A DNA stretch of 64,000 bases. Source: Oscillospiraceae bacterium. GTDB taxonomy: Bacteria; Bacillota; Clostridia; Oscillospirales; Ruminococcaceae. The stretch is from the NCBI GenBank assembly GCA_902798695.1, contig CADBXK010000001.1, positions 186,001 through 250,000 of the forward strand, given 5' to 3'. The notes beneath the pieces are model-generated. The model had not been told where the DNA came from. It made no database searches and saw only the letters and a program-made list of their open reading frames with translations. Position 1 is the stretch's first letter. Each line of letters begins with the position of its first letter. This document shows, piece after piece, positions 36,123 to 44,720 of the stretch. Made by a program: the position numbers and the translations under genes.

Positions 36123-36886
36123 ATATCATCACCACAACAAAAACAAACTGGACTTTCTTGATTAGCAACTACAAAATTAACTTGATTTTCAAATTCATCT
36201 TGTAGTTTATCTTTTAATGCCTTACAAACCAACACCTCTGTCTCAAAATGTCCTGCCTCCACAAAGCAAAAATTATTATGCTTTGCCTCAATAAAAATAT
36301 GATGTTTAGATTCTCCAGTAACAAATGCATCTGCCCCAGATTTTTTTGCATCACTCCATGCAAACTCTCCAGCACCTCCTAAGACTGCAACTGTCTCTAC
36401 ACATCCATCAAAACGAGTTGCCCTAACTGAAGTACTTAGTTTCTTAGAAACATGTTTTATAAAAGAGTCACAACTTAATTTTTTATTCAAACGCCCTATT
36501 CTTCCATATCCTAACGAATTTCCTAAAACTTTAACATCTTTCAATTCTAAAATTTCTGCTAAGACATCGTTAACACCATCATTAGCCTTATCTAAATTAG
36601 TATGAGCACAAATAACCGAAATTCCAGAATTAATAATTTGAGCAATTAAATCATCACTATAAATATGCTTTAATGGTTTAAATATGATTGGATGATGGGT
36701 GATTATAAGCTCAGCATTAATATTTTTAGCCTGATTCAATACACCACTAGTTAAATCTAAAGCAATTAAAACATTTTTGACATTTTTTTGTGCATCACCG
36801 ACTAACAACCCGACATTATCAAATTCCTCACACGTATTAAACGGCGCCAATTCATCTATACACTTAAAAATATCAGAAACCAACAT
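36113..36886 (-). CDS. Nif3-like dinuclear metal centre protein
   Basis: NIF3/YqfO-type protein of about 257 residues: FDNVGLLVGD (about 25), LDLTSGVLNQA, IITHHPIIFKPLKHI with the metal-binding His pair, ICAHTNLDKANDGVND and the C-terminal VEAGHFETEV. It lacks the inserted domain of Bacillus YqfO. In some species it acts as a GTP cyclohydrolase-like or tRNA-linked factor; the role is unsettled. Start at ATG 36886 is preferred (GGAAGTG upstream); ATG 36901 overlaps trmK. The trmK-nif3 pair is conserved across Firmicutes. Confidence 0.88.
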   Translation of the reverse strand: MLVSDIFKCIDELAPFNTCEEFDNVGLLVGDAQKNVKNVLIALDLTSGVLNQAKNINAELIITHHPIIFKPLKHIYSDDLIAQIINSGISVICAHTNLDKANDGVNDVLAEILELKDVKVLGNSLGYGRIGRLNKKLSCDSFIKHVSKKLSTSVRATRFDGCVETVAVLGGAGEFAWSDAKKSGADAFVTGESKHHIFIEAKHNNFCFVEAGHFETEVLVCKALKDKLQDEFENQVNFVVANQESPVCFCCGDDIWH

Positions 36887-36891
36887 TTTAA

Positions 36892-37569
36892 TCACTTCCA
36901 TTCGGATAATATATCACATATTTGCTCATATTTTTTAATTCTTTGTTTATCTAATCCTGACATACGCAATCCACTCAAAATCTTATTGCATTTTTTATAT
37001 TTACGCTTCAAATATTCTGATAAATACTGAGAGTTCGAATTTCTAACTTTTCCCAAAACAGCATCTCTCAAACTTATATTTTTTACACAGCCAGAATATC
37101 TAGCACTAATAATGCAGTAAGTCTTATCAGATTCAACAACAGGATGTTCTAATTCAATTTCATAACCATTCAAGTATAAATTTTGTCTAAGTTCCATTAA
37201 AAACGTTTGCGGTTGAAGAATCAACTGCTTATTTTTATTTTTTAACCAATCTTGCTCAAAAACTATACGTTCCATTAACTTGCCGCCCATTCCAGACATA
37301 ATTACTGTATCCACCTCTTCAGGAACATTTCGCAAACCATCGGTTAAAATTAGTTTTATTTTGTCTTCTACGCCATAGTTTTTTATATTTTGTTTTGCTC
37401 TTTCTAAAGGCTTTTTCCTTACATCTGTCGCATAAACATAACTACATTTGTTAATAGCTAAAAATATAGAAAGATAAGCATGATCACATCCTATATCAGC
37501 AACTATATCTCCTTTAACCAAGTTCGCAATAGCTTTTAATCTATTTGATAAGCATAAATATTTTTTCAA
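36892..37569 (-). CDS. trmK: tRNA (adenine-22-N1)-methyltransferase
   Basis: Uses SAM to methylate A22 of tRNAs with an A at that position. The 225-residue protein has motif I IVADIGCDHAYLSIFLA (about residue 20), TDVRKKPLERAKQN and the VIMSGMGGKLM motif, typical of TrmK (YqfN), followed by a small helical C-terminal domain. The start is TTG at 37569; AGGAG is 13 bases upstream. First gene of the trmK-nif3-rqcH-valS-folC operon. Confidence 0.92.
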   Translation of the reverse strand: MKKYLCLSNRLKAIANLVKGDIVADIGCDHAYLSIFLAINKCSYVYATDVRKKPLERAKQNIKNYGVEDKIKLILTDGLRNVPEEVDTVIMSGMGGKLMERIVFEQDWLKNKNKQLILQPQTFLMELRQNLYLNGYEIELEHPVVESDKTYCIISARYSGCVKNISLRDAVLGKVRNSNSQYLSEYLKRKYKKCNKILSGLRMSGLDKQRIKKYEQICDILSEWK

Positions 37570-37650
37570 AACGCTTTTAATAACTCCTAAATAAAATTTT
37601 AAAATTTCTGTTTTTGAAAATTAATTAATAATCACAACAATGTATTTGAT

Positions 37651-37679
37651 ATTATAACATATTTGATTAACGTAGACAA
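37651..37679 (-). promoter_or_regulatory. Sigma-A promoter of the trmK-folC operon
   Basis: TTGTCT (37674-37679) and TATAAT (37651-37656) on the minus strand with a 17-base spacer. Confidence 0.75.
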
Positions 37680-37752
37680 CCAATTTTTTAGCATTATTTT
37701 TAGCATTATATTAATAATTTAAAAGTCAAATTAAACTATAGTAAATTATGGT

Positions 37753-37780
37753 TTGTTTTTTTTTATTAATGCTGTATACT
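37753..37780 (+). promoter_or_regulatory. Candidate promoter of ilvB
   Basis: TTGTTT (37753-37758) and TATACT (37775-37780), 16-base spacer, 73 bases before the start. The rest of the divergent region 37570-37853 shows only a short TTTTTAGCATTA duplication near 37690 and no T-box leader. Confidence 0.5.
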
Positions 37781-37853
37781 AATAACTATAATTATTAATT
37801 TTTAATAGTATTTTACAAATTTAAAGATGCTTTCTGAAAGGTAAAATAATAAT

Positions 37854-39539
37854 ATGCTTAAAAATGGAGCTGAAATAATTTTAGAATGTTTATTAGAACA
37901 AGAAATAACAACAATTTTCGGATATCCAGGCGGTGCAATTTTAAATATATATGACGCTTTATATAAATATTCGGATAAAATCAAGCATATATTAACAGCC
38001 CACGAACAAGGTGCTACACATGCTGCTGATGGATATGCTAGATCTACAGGAAAACCAAGTGTGGTTCTTACAACATCAGGTCCTGGAGCAACTAATACTG
38101 TAACTGGTATAGCAACTGCATATATGGATTCAATACCAATGATAGTTATAACAGGAAATGTTGCAACCAACAATATAGGCTTAGACAGTTTTCAAGAAAT
38201 AAATATAACGGGAATAACTATGCCAATAACCAAACATAATTTTCTTGTGCGTGATATTTCTGAACTAGCTGATACAATAAGGAAAGCATTTAAAATTGCA
38301 ACTTCTGGAAGAAAAGGTCCAGTTCTTATTGACATACCCAAAGATATAACATCTGCTACATATGAATATATTCCAAAAGCAAACCACCAAAAAAATCAAG
38401 AAAAAACAATATTTCCCCACCAAAATATTAGAGAAGCAATAGAACTTATAAATAATTCAAAACGACCTTTTATTTATACTGGTGGCGGTTGTAATATACC
38501 AAATAATGCGAATATTGAAATAAAAATATTAGCAAAAAAATTAAACGCTCCAGTTTCATCGTCACTAATGGGTCAAGGAAGTTTTGATAATTTTGATGAT
38601 CAATATATAGGTATGCTTGGTTTGCATGGAACCAAAACAGCTTCAACAACATTAATGAATTGCGACCTTTTTATTGCAATCGGCACACGATTGTCAGATA
38701 GAGTCGCTCTAAATACAAAAAAATTTGCATTAAATGCCAAAATTATACAAATTGATATTGATGAAAGTGAAATAAACAAAAACATAAAGGTAGACTGTTC
38801 AATTATTGGTGATGTTAAATCAGTATTATATAAAATAAATGGTAGTATAGTTGAAAGACAAGATACTATTTGGATGAAACAAATTCAACATTGGTGTAAT
38901 GAATATCATTTGGATCAATTACCTATAAATGAAGATGATATTACCCCAAAACAATTTATTGAAACTTTATGTAATTTAACTAAAGGAAATGCTATTATAT
39001 CAACCGAGGTTGGCCAGCATCAAATGTGGACAGCACAATATTACAAATTCAGATATCCTAAGCAGTTTTTAACGTCTGGTGGTTTAGGCACAATGGGATT
39101 TGGTCTTGGATGTGCTATAGGGGCAAAAATTGCAAACCCAAACAAGACCGTAATTAATATAGCGGGAGACGGCAGCTTTCATATGAATTGTAACGAATTA
39201 ATAACTTTAAAAAGATATAACATTCCAATAATTGAAATAATATTTAATAATCAAGTTTTAGGAATGGTTCGACAGTGGCAAAGATTAATATATAATAAAC
39301 GATTTTCACAAACAACGCTAGGAAATAACGTGAACTTTGCCAAGTTAGCAGAAGCATATGATATAATGTTTTATAAAATATCAACGCCAACTGACATTGA
39401 ATATATTTTAAAAAAAGCTCTAAAAAACAATTCACCCACTATTATAGAAGTACCAATAAATAAAGATATGAATGTTTTACCAATGGCTCATGCAAAAAGA
39501 GATATAAATGATCCAATAATGACAATAGATATAGATTAG
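37854..39539 (+). CDS. ilvB: Acetolactate synthase, large (catalytic) subunit
   Basis: ThDP enzyme that joins two pyruvates (or pyruvate and 2-oxobutyrate) at the start of branched-chain amino acid synthesis. The 561-residue protein has GYPGGAILNIYDAL, the catalytic Glu in AHEQGATHAADGYARSTGKP (about 48), and the ThDP/Mg motif GDGSFHMNCNEL ... NNQVLGM (about 442-468). FAD-binding middle-domain features point to an anabolic enzyme. GAAAGG precedes the ATG. Followed by a small ACT protein. No ilvC, ilvD or leu genes are in the window. Confidence 0.94.
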   Translation: MLKNGAEIILECLLEQEITTIFGYPGGAILNIYDALYKYSDKIKHILTAHEQGATHAADGYARSTGKPSVVLTTSGPGATNTVTGIATAYMDSIPMIVITGNVATNNIGLDSFQEINITGITMPITKHNFLVRDISELADTIRKAFKIATSGRKGPVLIDIPKDITSATYEYIPKANHQKNQEKTIFPHQNIREAIELINNSKRPFIYTGGGCNIPNNANIEIKILAKKLNAPVSSSLMGQGSFDNFDDQYIGMLGLHGTKTASTTLMNCDLFIAIGTRLSDRVALNTKKFALNAKIIQIDIDESEINKNIKVDCSIIGDVKSVLYKINGSIVERQDTIWMKQIQHWCNEYHLDQLPINEDDITPKQFIETLCNLTKGNAIISTEVGQHQMWTAQYYKFRYPKQFLTSGGLGTMGFGLGCAIGAKIANPNKTVINIAGDGSFHMNCNELITLKRYNIPIIEIIFNNQVLGMVRQWQRLIYNKRFSQTTLGNNVNFAKLAEAYDIMFYKISTPTDIEYILKKALKNNSPTIIEVPINKDMNVLPMAHAKRDINDPIMTIDID

Positions 39540-39560
39540 ATATAAGGGGAAATATTGAAT

Positions 39561-39800
39561 ATGAAATCATTATGCACAATATCAATTATTGCTAACCATT
39601 GCACAGACATATTATTTAGAATTTCTTACATATTTGCTAAGTATAATTGTAAAATCGATAAAATATCTTCAGATATAGTAAATGATTCCAAACAAATAAA
39701 ATTCATCATAACTACAAAATGTGACAATACAATTGCTACCAGAATCTACTATCAACTGTTAAAATTAATTGATACAATTAAAATTGATATTTCAATTTAA
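39561..39800 (+). CDS. Short ACT-domain acetolactate synthase regulatory subunit
   Basis: A 79-residue protein, 21 bases after ilvB: MKSLCTISIIANHCTDILFRISYIFAKYNCKIDKISSDIV is the ACT start of IlvN-type subunits, and the fold ends after one domain. Standard IlvN is about 160 residues; this is the short (IlvM-like) form lacking the C-terminal domain. The usual glycine of the valine-binding loop (NKPGV) is absent, reading NHCTD, so feedback control may differ. GGGGA is 11 bases before the ATG; a TTG six bases earlier is an alternative start. Confidence 0.78.
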   Translation: MKSLCTISIIANHCTDILFRISYIFAKYNCKIDKISSDIVNDSKQIKFIITTKCDNTIATRIYYQLLKLIDTIKIDISI

Positions 39801-39822
39801 CAAATAAAAGGAGTAATATATA

Positions 39823-41145
39823 TTGTTGTCTTTTCCTAAATTGCCTAACGAGTTGATTTTTATAATAAACACTTTGGAAGAAAATAAATTTGAAGCGTTT
39901 ATTGTTGGTGGATGCGTTAGAGACTGTTTGTTGAACATAACCCCAAAAGATTGGGACATATGCACAAATGCCAAACCTCTAGAAATCAAAAAAATCTTTT
40001 CAAATTTTAATCTTAATACCACAGGAATAAAATATGGTACTGTAATCGTTAATATAAACAATCTAAATTTTGAAATAACTACATATAGAAAAGAATTAAA
40101 ATATCAAAACAATAGAAAACCTCAAAAAATTGTATTTCTGAATAAATTAAATGATGATCTTTACAGAAGAGACTTCACAATAAATGCAATGGCATATAAT
40201 CCCAGCACTGGAATAATTGATCCTTTTAACGGAAAAAATGATTTAAAATTCCAAGTTATTTCTTTTGTTGGCAATCCTTTTGATAAAGCTAAGGAAGACT
40301 CACTAAGAATTTTGCGTGGCATTCGTTTTCAATCAACATATGGATTTAATGTAGAAGAAAACACAAAAAAAGCAATATTTCAAAATAGCAATTTATTGCG
40401 ATTGCTATCTTCAGAGAGAATATGTTCTGAGTTCTTAAAAATATTAAATGGAAAATATGCAAAAAAGTCACTAAATAGTTTCAAATTATTATTTTTTCAA
40501 ATAATTCCTGAACTTACATATTTAAATTTTTCAATGAAAAAAAATGAACAATCTCAAACATTATGGAACCTTGCTTTGAATTCAATATCAAATTGCGAAC
40601 CTTTAATAAACTTAAGATTAGCTTTGCTTTTCAGACATATTGGCATTTATAAAAATTACAACAAGTTAGGTATTTTAAATAATTATGAAAACGAAAGCAT
40701 ACAAATTTTTAATAAAATATCATCAAATCTTAAAATTCCAAAAAAACATATAAAACAAACCACAGAAATAATTAAATATCAAAATATAAATTTACCATCA
40801 AACATAATTGAAACATGCCACATTTTAAACAAAATTAATATTCAAACATATTCATTAATTTTAAAATTAAAAAAAGCACACTTAAAAGCAATAGGTGCTC
40901 CGCATACAGAAATAACTACAGCAGAACACCTATTAGATAAAATAATAAAAAATAACATTTGCTATTCACACAAAAAAATGAAAATAAACGGAAACGACTT
41001 AATAAAATTGGGCTATACTAAAGGACCTAATATAGGTAAAGCCTTAGATACTATTTTAAATAAAATCATAAACGAAGATTTGCAAAACAACAGATTAGAT
41101 TTAATAGAATTTGCAAAACAAATAAAACCAACCGATTCACAGTAA
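39823..41145 (+). CDS. cca: CCA-adding tRNA nucleotidyltransferase
   Basis: Adds or repairs the 3' CCA of tRNAs. The 440-residue class II enzyme has the signature FIVGGCVRDCLLN (about 25), the catalytic DxD (DWDI), the ERDF-like segment LYRRDFTINAMAYNP, DPFNGKNDL, then RILRGIRFQSTYGF and a helical body and tail. The start is TTG at 39823, nine bases after AAGGAG. It cannot be separated from an A- or CC-adding enzyme by eye, but no second homologue is seen. Convergent with tadA and overlapping it by nine bases. Confidence 0.92.
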   Translation: MLSFPKLPNELIFIINTLEENKFEAFIVGGCVRDCLLNITPKDWDICTNAKPLEIKKIFSNFNLNTTGIKYGTVIVNINNLNFEITTYRKELKYQNNRKPQKIVFLNKLNDDLYRRDFTINAMAYNPSTGIIDPFNGKNDLKFQVISFVGNPFDKAKEDSLRILRGIRFQSTYGFNVEENTKKAIFQNSNLLRLLSSERICSEFLKILNGKYAKKSLNSFKLLFFQIIPELTYLNFSMKKNEQSQTLWNLALNSISNCEPLINLRLALLFRHIGIYKNYNKLGILNNYENESIQIFNKISSNLKIPKKHIKQTTEIIKYQNINLPSNIIETCHILNKINIQTYSLILKLKKAHLKAIGAPHTEITTAEHLLDKIIKNNICYSHKKMKINGNDLIKLGYTKGPNIGKALDTILNKIINEDLQNNRLDLIEFAKQIKPTDSQ

Positions 41146-41598
41146 TTTTTTCTTTTTTCTAAGTTCTCTGAAAAAATTAGACAATAAATCTGCACACTCT
41201 TTTTCACAGACGCCAGACACTATTTGAGGCTGATGATTATAACGTAACTCAGATAAATTCACCAACGACCCAAAAGAACCCGCCTTAGGATCATAAGCAC
41301 CAAAGACAACTTTTTCGATTCTAGAATTTATTATAGCACCAGCACACATTGCGCAAGGTTCTAACGTAACATACAACGTAGCATTTAATATTCTCCAAGA
41401 ATTAAGTTTTTTACACGCTGAATTTATTGCAACTATTTCAGCATGCGCTAATGAATTAGTAAGCATTTCTCGTTTGTTATAACCGGTTGAAATTATGTCA
41501 CCATTGCTAATAATTATAGCTCCAACAGGTATTTCTCCCATACTTGCTGCTATTTTTGCTTGTTCAATAGCGAGTTTCATATATTTATCATCATCCAA
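41137..41598 (-). CDS. tadA: tRNA-specific adenosine deaminase
   Basis: Deaminates A34 of tRNA-Arg to inosine. The protein of about 153 residues has the zinc site HAE (in LAHAEIVAIN) and PCAMC (in TLEPCAMCAGAIINSRI), with the catalytic Glu in HAE. I prefer TTG at 41598 as the start, giving the family-typical MDDDKYMKLAIEQAK; a GTG at 41616 is also possible. Confidence 0.9.
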   Translation of the reverse strand: MDDDKYMKLAIEQAKIAASMGEIPVGAIIISNGDIISTGYNKREMLTNSLAHAEIVAINSACKKLNSWRILNATLYVTLEPCAMCAGAIINSRIEKVVFGAYDPKAGSFGSLVNLSELRYNHQPQIVSGVCEKECADLLSNFFRELRKKKKLL

Positions 41599-41662
41599 CC
41601 TATATATCACCACCACAAAAACAACTTTTTTAAATTGTCATCGAGTTAATTAAAAACACAAA

Positions 41663-42448
41663 CTATTTTGAAACATCTATTCTGTATAAATTAAATGCAT
41701 TATTTCTGGTAATATCTACAATTTCCTGCGGTAACATTTCTTTTATCTCTGCAATTTTATTTGCTACCGAAACAAGCATTTTAGAATTACAACAATGCCC
41801 TCTCCAAGGTTCAGGAGCCATATATGGACAGTCTGTTTCAAGCACAAGTTTTTCTACCGGAATTGCTCCAACAGCTTCAACTGCTTTCTTCGCATTTTTA
41901 AATGTAACCACTCCAGTAAATCCAAGATACCAACCCATTTCTATATACCTACAAGCAACCTCCGCACTACCAGAAAAGCAATGAATTACCCCACTAACCT
42001 TAGGAAAATTGTTTAATATAGATATAGTATCTTCGACAGCATCTCTACTGTGAATTATAACAGGCTTATTTAAATTTTGAGCTAAATCTAATTGTTTTTC
42101 AAATACATCAAACTGTTTTTTTTTAGAAAAATCCGGATAATGGTAGTCTAAACCTATTTCTCCAATAGCCACCACTTTATTTTGTTCAGCCAAATTTTCA
42201 ATCTGATTCAACCAGTCAGCAGGTAAATTATCAACACACTCTGGATGAACTCCAACAGCAGAATATATAAATTCATAATTATTAGCTAATTCAATAGATG
42301 TTTCAGAACTTTTCAAATCAGAACCCACATTACATATATATGATACTCCGTTGACTTTCATCGAAGACAATACCTCATTTCGATTCTCATTAAATTTTAC
42401 ATCATCATAATGAGCATGTGTATCAAAAATCCCCATCAAACTATTCAT
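41663..42448 (-). CDS. tatD: TatD family metal-dependent DNase
   Basis: A TIM-barrel amidohydrolase-type nuclease (261 residues, YabD-like). Metal ligands: DTHAHYDD at the N-terminus, IGEIGLDYH (Glu, about 100), VIHSRDA, IHCFSGS and LETDCPYM. Proposed in DNA repair and degradation as a 3'-5' exonuclease. Start ATG 42448 follows GAGGTG by nine bases. It lies 22 bases after metG, as in Bacillus (metS-yabD). Confidence 0.93.
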   Translation of the reverse strand: MNSLMGIFDTHAHYDDVKFNENRNEVLSSMKVNGVSYICNVGSDLKSSETSIELANNYEFIYSAVGVHPECVDNLPADWLNQIENLAEQNKVVAIGEIGLDYHYPDFSKKKQFDVFEKQLDLAQNLNKPVIIHSRDAVEDTISILNNFPKVSGVIHCFSGSAEVACRYIEMGWYLGFTGVVTFKNAKKAVEAVGAIPVEKLVLETDCPYMAPEPWRGHCCNSKMLVSVANKIAEIKEMLPQEIVDITRNNAFNLYRIDVSK

Positions 42449-42470
42449 ATAATCACACACCTCTAGCTAA

Positions 42471-44393
42471 CTAATGTATCTCAGAACCATTTGGAACTGA
42501 AGAATCAACAAATATTACTTTTACATAGTCTTCACTAGCATCAGCAGCTAATATCATTCCTTGACTCTCTTCCCCACAAAGTTTAACTGGCTTTAAATTA
42601 GCCACAACAATAACTTTTTTGCCAATTAAATCTTCTGGTTCATACCAGTCTGAAATTCCAGACACAACCTGTCTTTGCTCATTTCCTCCATCTAAGCGTA
42701 ATTTCAATAATTTCTTAGACTTTTTTATTTTTTCACACTCTAAAACTTCAAACACTTTCAAACTAACTTTCGAAAAATCTTTTATGGTTATAATATTTTC
42801 TGGTAAATTTTCTGAGCCAGTTTTAGATTCTTTATTAAGTTGTTCGATCTCTTTAAGTTTCTTCTCTTCATCTATTCTATTAAATAAAATTTGAGGCTTT
42901 TCTATTTTTATTCCAGACTTTAATATACCAAACTGCTTTAAAGAATTAAAATCATTATCACAACTACATATTTGCTTTAAAATATCTTCAGCAACTTTTG
43001 GCATAATTGGCTTCAACATAACACCAATAAATCTTATGCATTCCATTAAATTATACAAAACAGTTTGCAATCTTACATGATCCTGCTCGTTTTTAATTAA
43101 TAACCACGGAGTAGATTCGTCAATATATTTATTAGATCTCCTAGCCAAAGACATTACAATAAATATAGCATCTGACACCTTATATTCATCCATAAGCTTT
43201 TCATATTTTTCAAACGACGAAATAGCAAAAGCTTTTAATTCATCATCTAGTTCAGTTTCAACGCCTACTTCTGGAATAACGCCATCAAAATACTTACAAA
43301 TCATATCGCAAGTACGTTTAACTAAATTTCCTAATGTGTTTGCAAGTTCTGAATTCCATGTTGAAATTATCGTATCATATGTTATAGAACCATCATGAGA
43401 ATATGGCATTGAACTCAACAAATAAAACCTAATTGCATCAACAGAAAACAACTCAGACAAATCATCAGCATACATTACATTTCCAACAGACTTGCTCATT
43501 TTGCTTTCCCCCGCCAACAACCACGGATGTCCAAATATTTGTTTAGGTAAAGGCAAATCTAAAGCCATCAAAATTATTGGCCAGTAAATTGTATGAAATC
43601 TCAATATATCTTTTCCGATTACGTGAAGATCTGCGGGCCAAATATCTTTAAATTTGCCACTAGGATTATCCGGGTCATATCCTATTGCTGTTATATAGTT
43701 AACCAAAGCATCAAGCCAAACATAAACAACATGATCCGGATCAAAACTTACCGGTATTCCCCATTTAAACGAATTTCTAGAAATACACAAATCTTGCAGA
43801 CCAGGTTTCAAAAAATTATTAATAATTTCATTTTCACGAGATTTAGGCATAATAAACTCTACGTTATTCTTTATGTGCTGAATCAATTGGCCCTGATATT
43901 TACTCATTTTGAAAAAATAAGCGTCTTCTTTTGTCCTATTAACTTTTCTGTGACAATCAGGACATTTTCCATCTACTAGCTGACTATCTGTCCAAAAAGA
44001 TTCGCAAGGAATGCAATACCACCCTTCATATTTACTTAAATATATATCTCCCTTATCATAAAGTTTCTTAAAAATTTTCTGAACAACATCAACATGATAT
44101 TTATCTGTTGTTCGTATAAATGTATCATAAGATGTATTCATTTTATCCCAAATGCCCTTTATCTGAGATGAAATCATATCAACATATTTTTGTGGAGCTA
44201 TCCCCTCTTTTTTTGCCAATTCTTCAATCTTTTGACCATGCTCATCAGTACCAGTGCAAAAGTGAACATCATATCCCTGCATTCTTTTAAAACGCGCAAT
44301 AGCATCAGAAAAAATTATCTCATATGTATTTCCAACATGAGGTTTTCTAGAAGCATATGTTATAGCCGTTGTTATATAAAATTTCTTATCCAC
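42471..44393 (-). CDS. metG: Methionyl-tRNA synthetase
   Basis: Charges tRNA-Met (640 residues). The HIGH equivalent is PHVGN in YASRKPHVGNTYE; the KMSKS motif is KMSKSVGN (about 296). The zinc knuckle is CIPCESF ... CPDC. The C-terminal 100 residues are the EMAP/Trbp111 tRNA-binding domain (FEVLECEKIKKSKKLLKLRLDGG ... VSGI). The start is GTG at 44393, after AAAGG; upstream TTG codons would span the ribosome site. No T-box is visible upstream. Confidence 0.96.
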   Translation of the reverse strand: MDKKFYITTAITYASRKPHVGNTYEIIFSDAIARFKRMQGYDVHFCTGTDEHGQKIEELAKKEGIAPQKYVDMISSQIKGIWDKMNTSYDTFIRTTDKYHVDVVQKIFKKLYDKGDIYLSKYEGWYCIPCESFWTDSQLVDGKCPDCHRKVNRTKEDAYFFKMSKYQGQLIQHIKNNVEFIMPKSRENEIINNFLKPGLQDLCISRNSFKWGIPVSFDPDHVVYVWLDALVNYITAIGYDPDNPSGKFKDIWPADLHVIGKDILRFHTIYWPIILMALDLPLPKQIFGHPWLLAGESKMSKSVGNVMYADDLSELFSVDAIRFYLLSSMPYSHDGSITYDTIISTWNSELANTLGNLVKRTCDMICKYFDGVIPEVGVETELDDELKAFAISSFEKYEKLMDEYKVSDAIFIVMSLARRSNKYIDESTPWLLIKNEQDHVRLQTVLYNLMECIRFIGVMLKPIMPKVAEDILKQICSCDNDFNSLKQFGILKSGIKIEKPQILFNRIDEEKKLKEIEQLNKESKTGSENLPENIITIKDFSKVSLKVFEVLECEKIKKSKKLLKLRLDGGNEQRQVVSGISDWYEPEDLIGKKVIVVANLKPVKLCGEESQGMILAADASEDYVKVIFVDSSVPNGSEIH

Positions 44394-44526
44394 AAATATC
44401 AACCTTTCTAACAATATATAGTTATGACATATTATATTTTACAAATATGATCAAACGTTAAAAACAATAAAAGTGTTATAACACCAACAAATAAATTTGC
44501 AGCATCACAACACCATAAAATCAAAC

Positions 44527-44603
44527 TGGTCTGAGTGACGAGATTTGAACTCGCGACCTCCACCTCCCCAAGATGGCACGCTACCTAGCTGCGCTACACC
44601 CAG
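44527..44603 (-). tRNA. tRNA-Pro (anticodon GGG)
   Basis: A full cloverleaf of 77 bases with encoded CCA. The acceptor CTGGGTG pairs with CACTCAG; D arm GCGC-loop-GCG; the anticodon stem CCATC pairs with GGTGG around loop TTGGGGA, so the anticodon is GGG; T arm GCGAG-TTCAAAT-CTCGT. It reads proline codons CCC and CCU. Confidence 0.93.
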
Positions 44604-44622
44604 TTTTAAAATAACCGAATAC

Positions 44623-44651
44623 ATTTTAACACACAAAAAATAATTTTTCAA
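44623..44651 (-). promoter_or_regulatory. Promoter of tRNA-Pro
   Basis: TTGAAA (44646-44651) and TAAAAT (44623-44628) on the minus strand with a 17-base spacer, 20 bases before the tRNA. Confidence 0.65.
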
Positions 44652-44701
44652 GAAAAAAACAAAAAAGGATTAGCACAACCTATTGTATGTGCTAATCCTT
44701 T
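44652..44701 (-). terminator. Terminator of the giant coiled-coil gene
   Basis: A 14-bp perfect stem (44664-44677 with 44688-44701) containing AAAGGATTAGCACA, followed on the minus strand by TTTTTTGTTTTTTT. It starts 20 bases after the stop codon. Confidence 0.92.
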
Positions 44702-44720
44702 AAAAAATTTTATTTATTAA

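Noticed and set aside
44471..44482. Palindrome GTGTTATAACAC as terminator after tRNA-Pro
   Set aside because: Self-complementary with almost no loop, so the hairpin would be very weak; left unassigned although a T-rich run follows on the minus strand.
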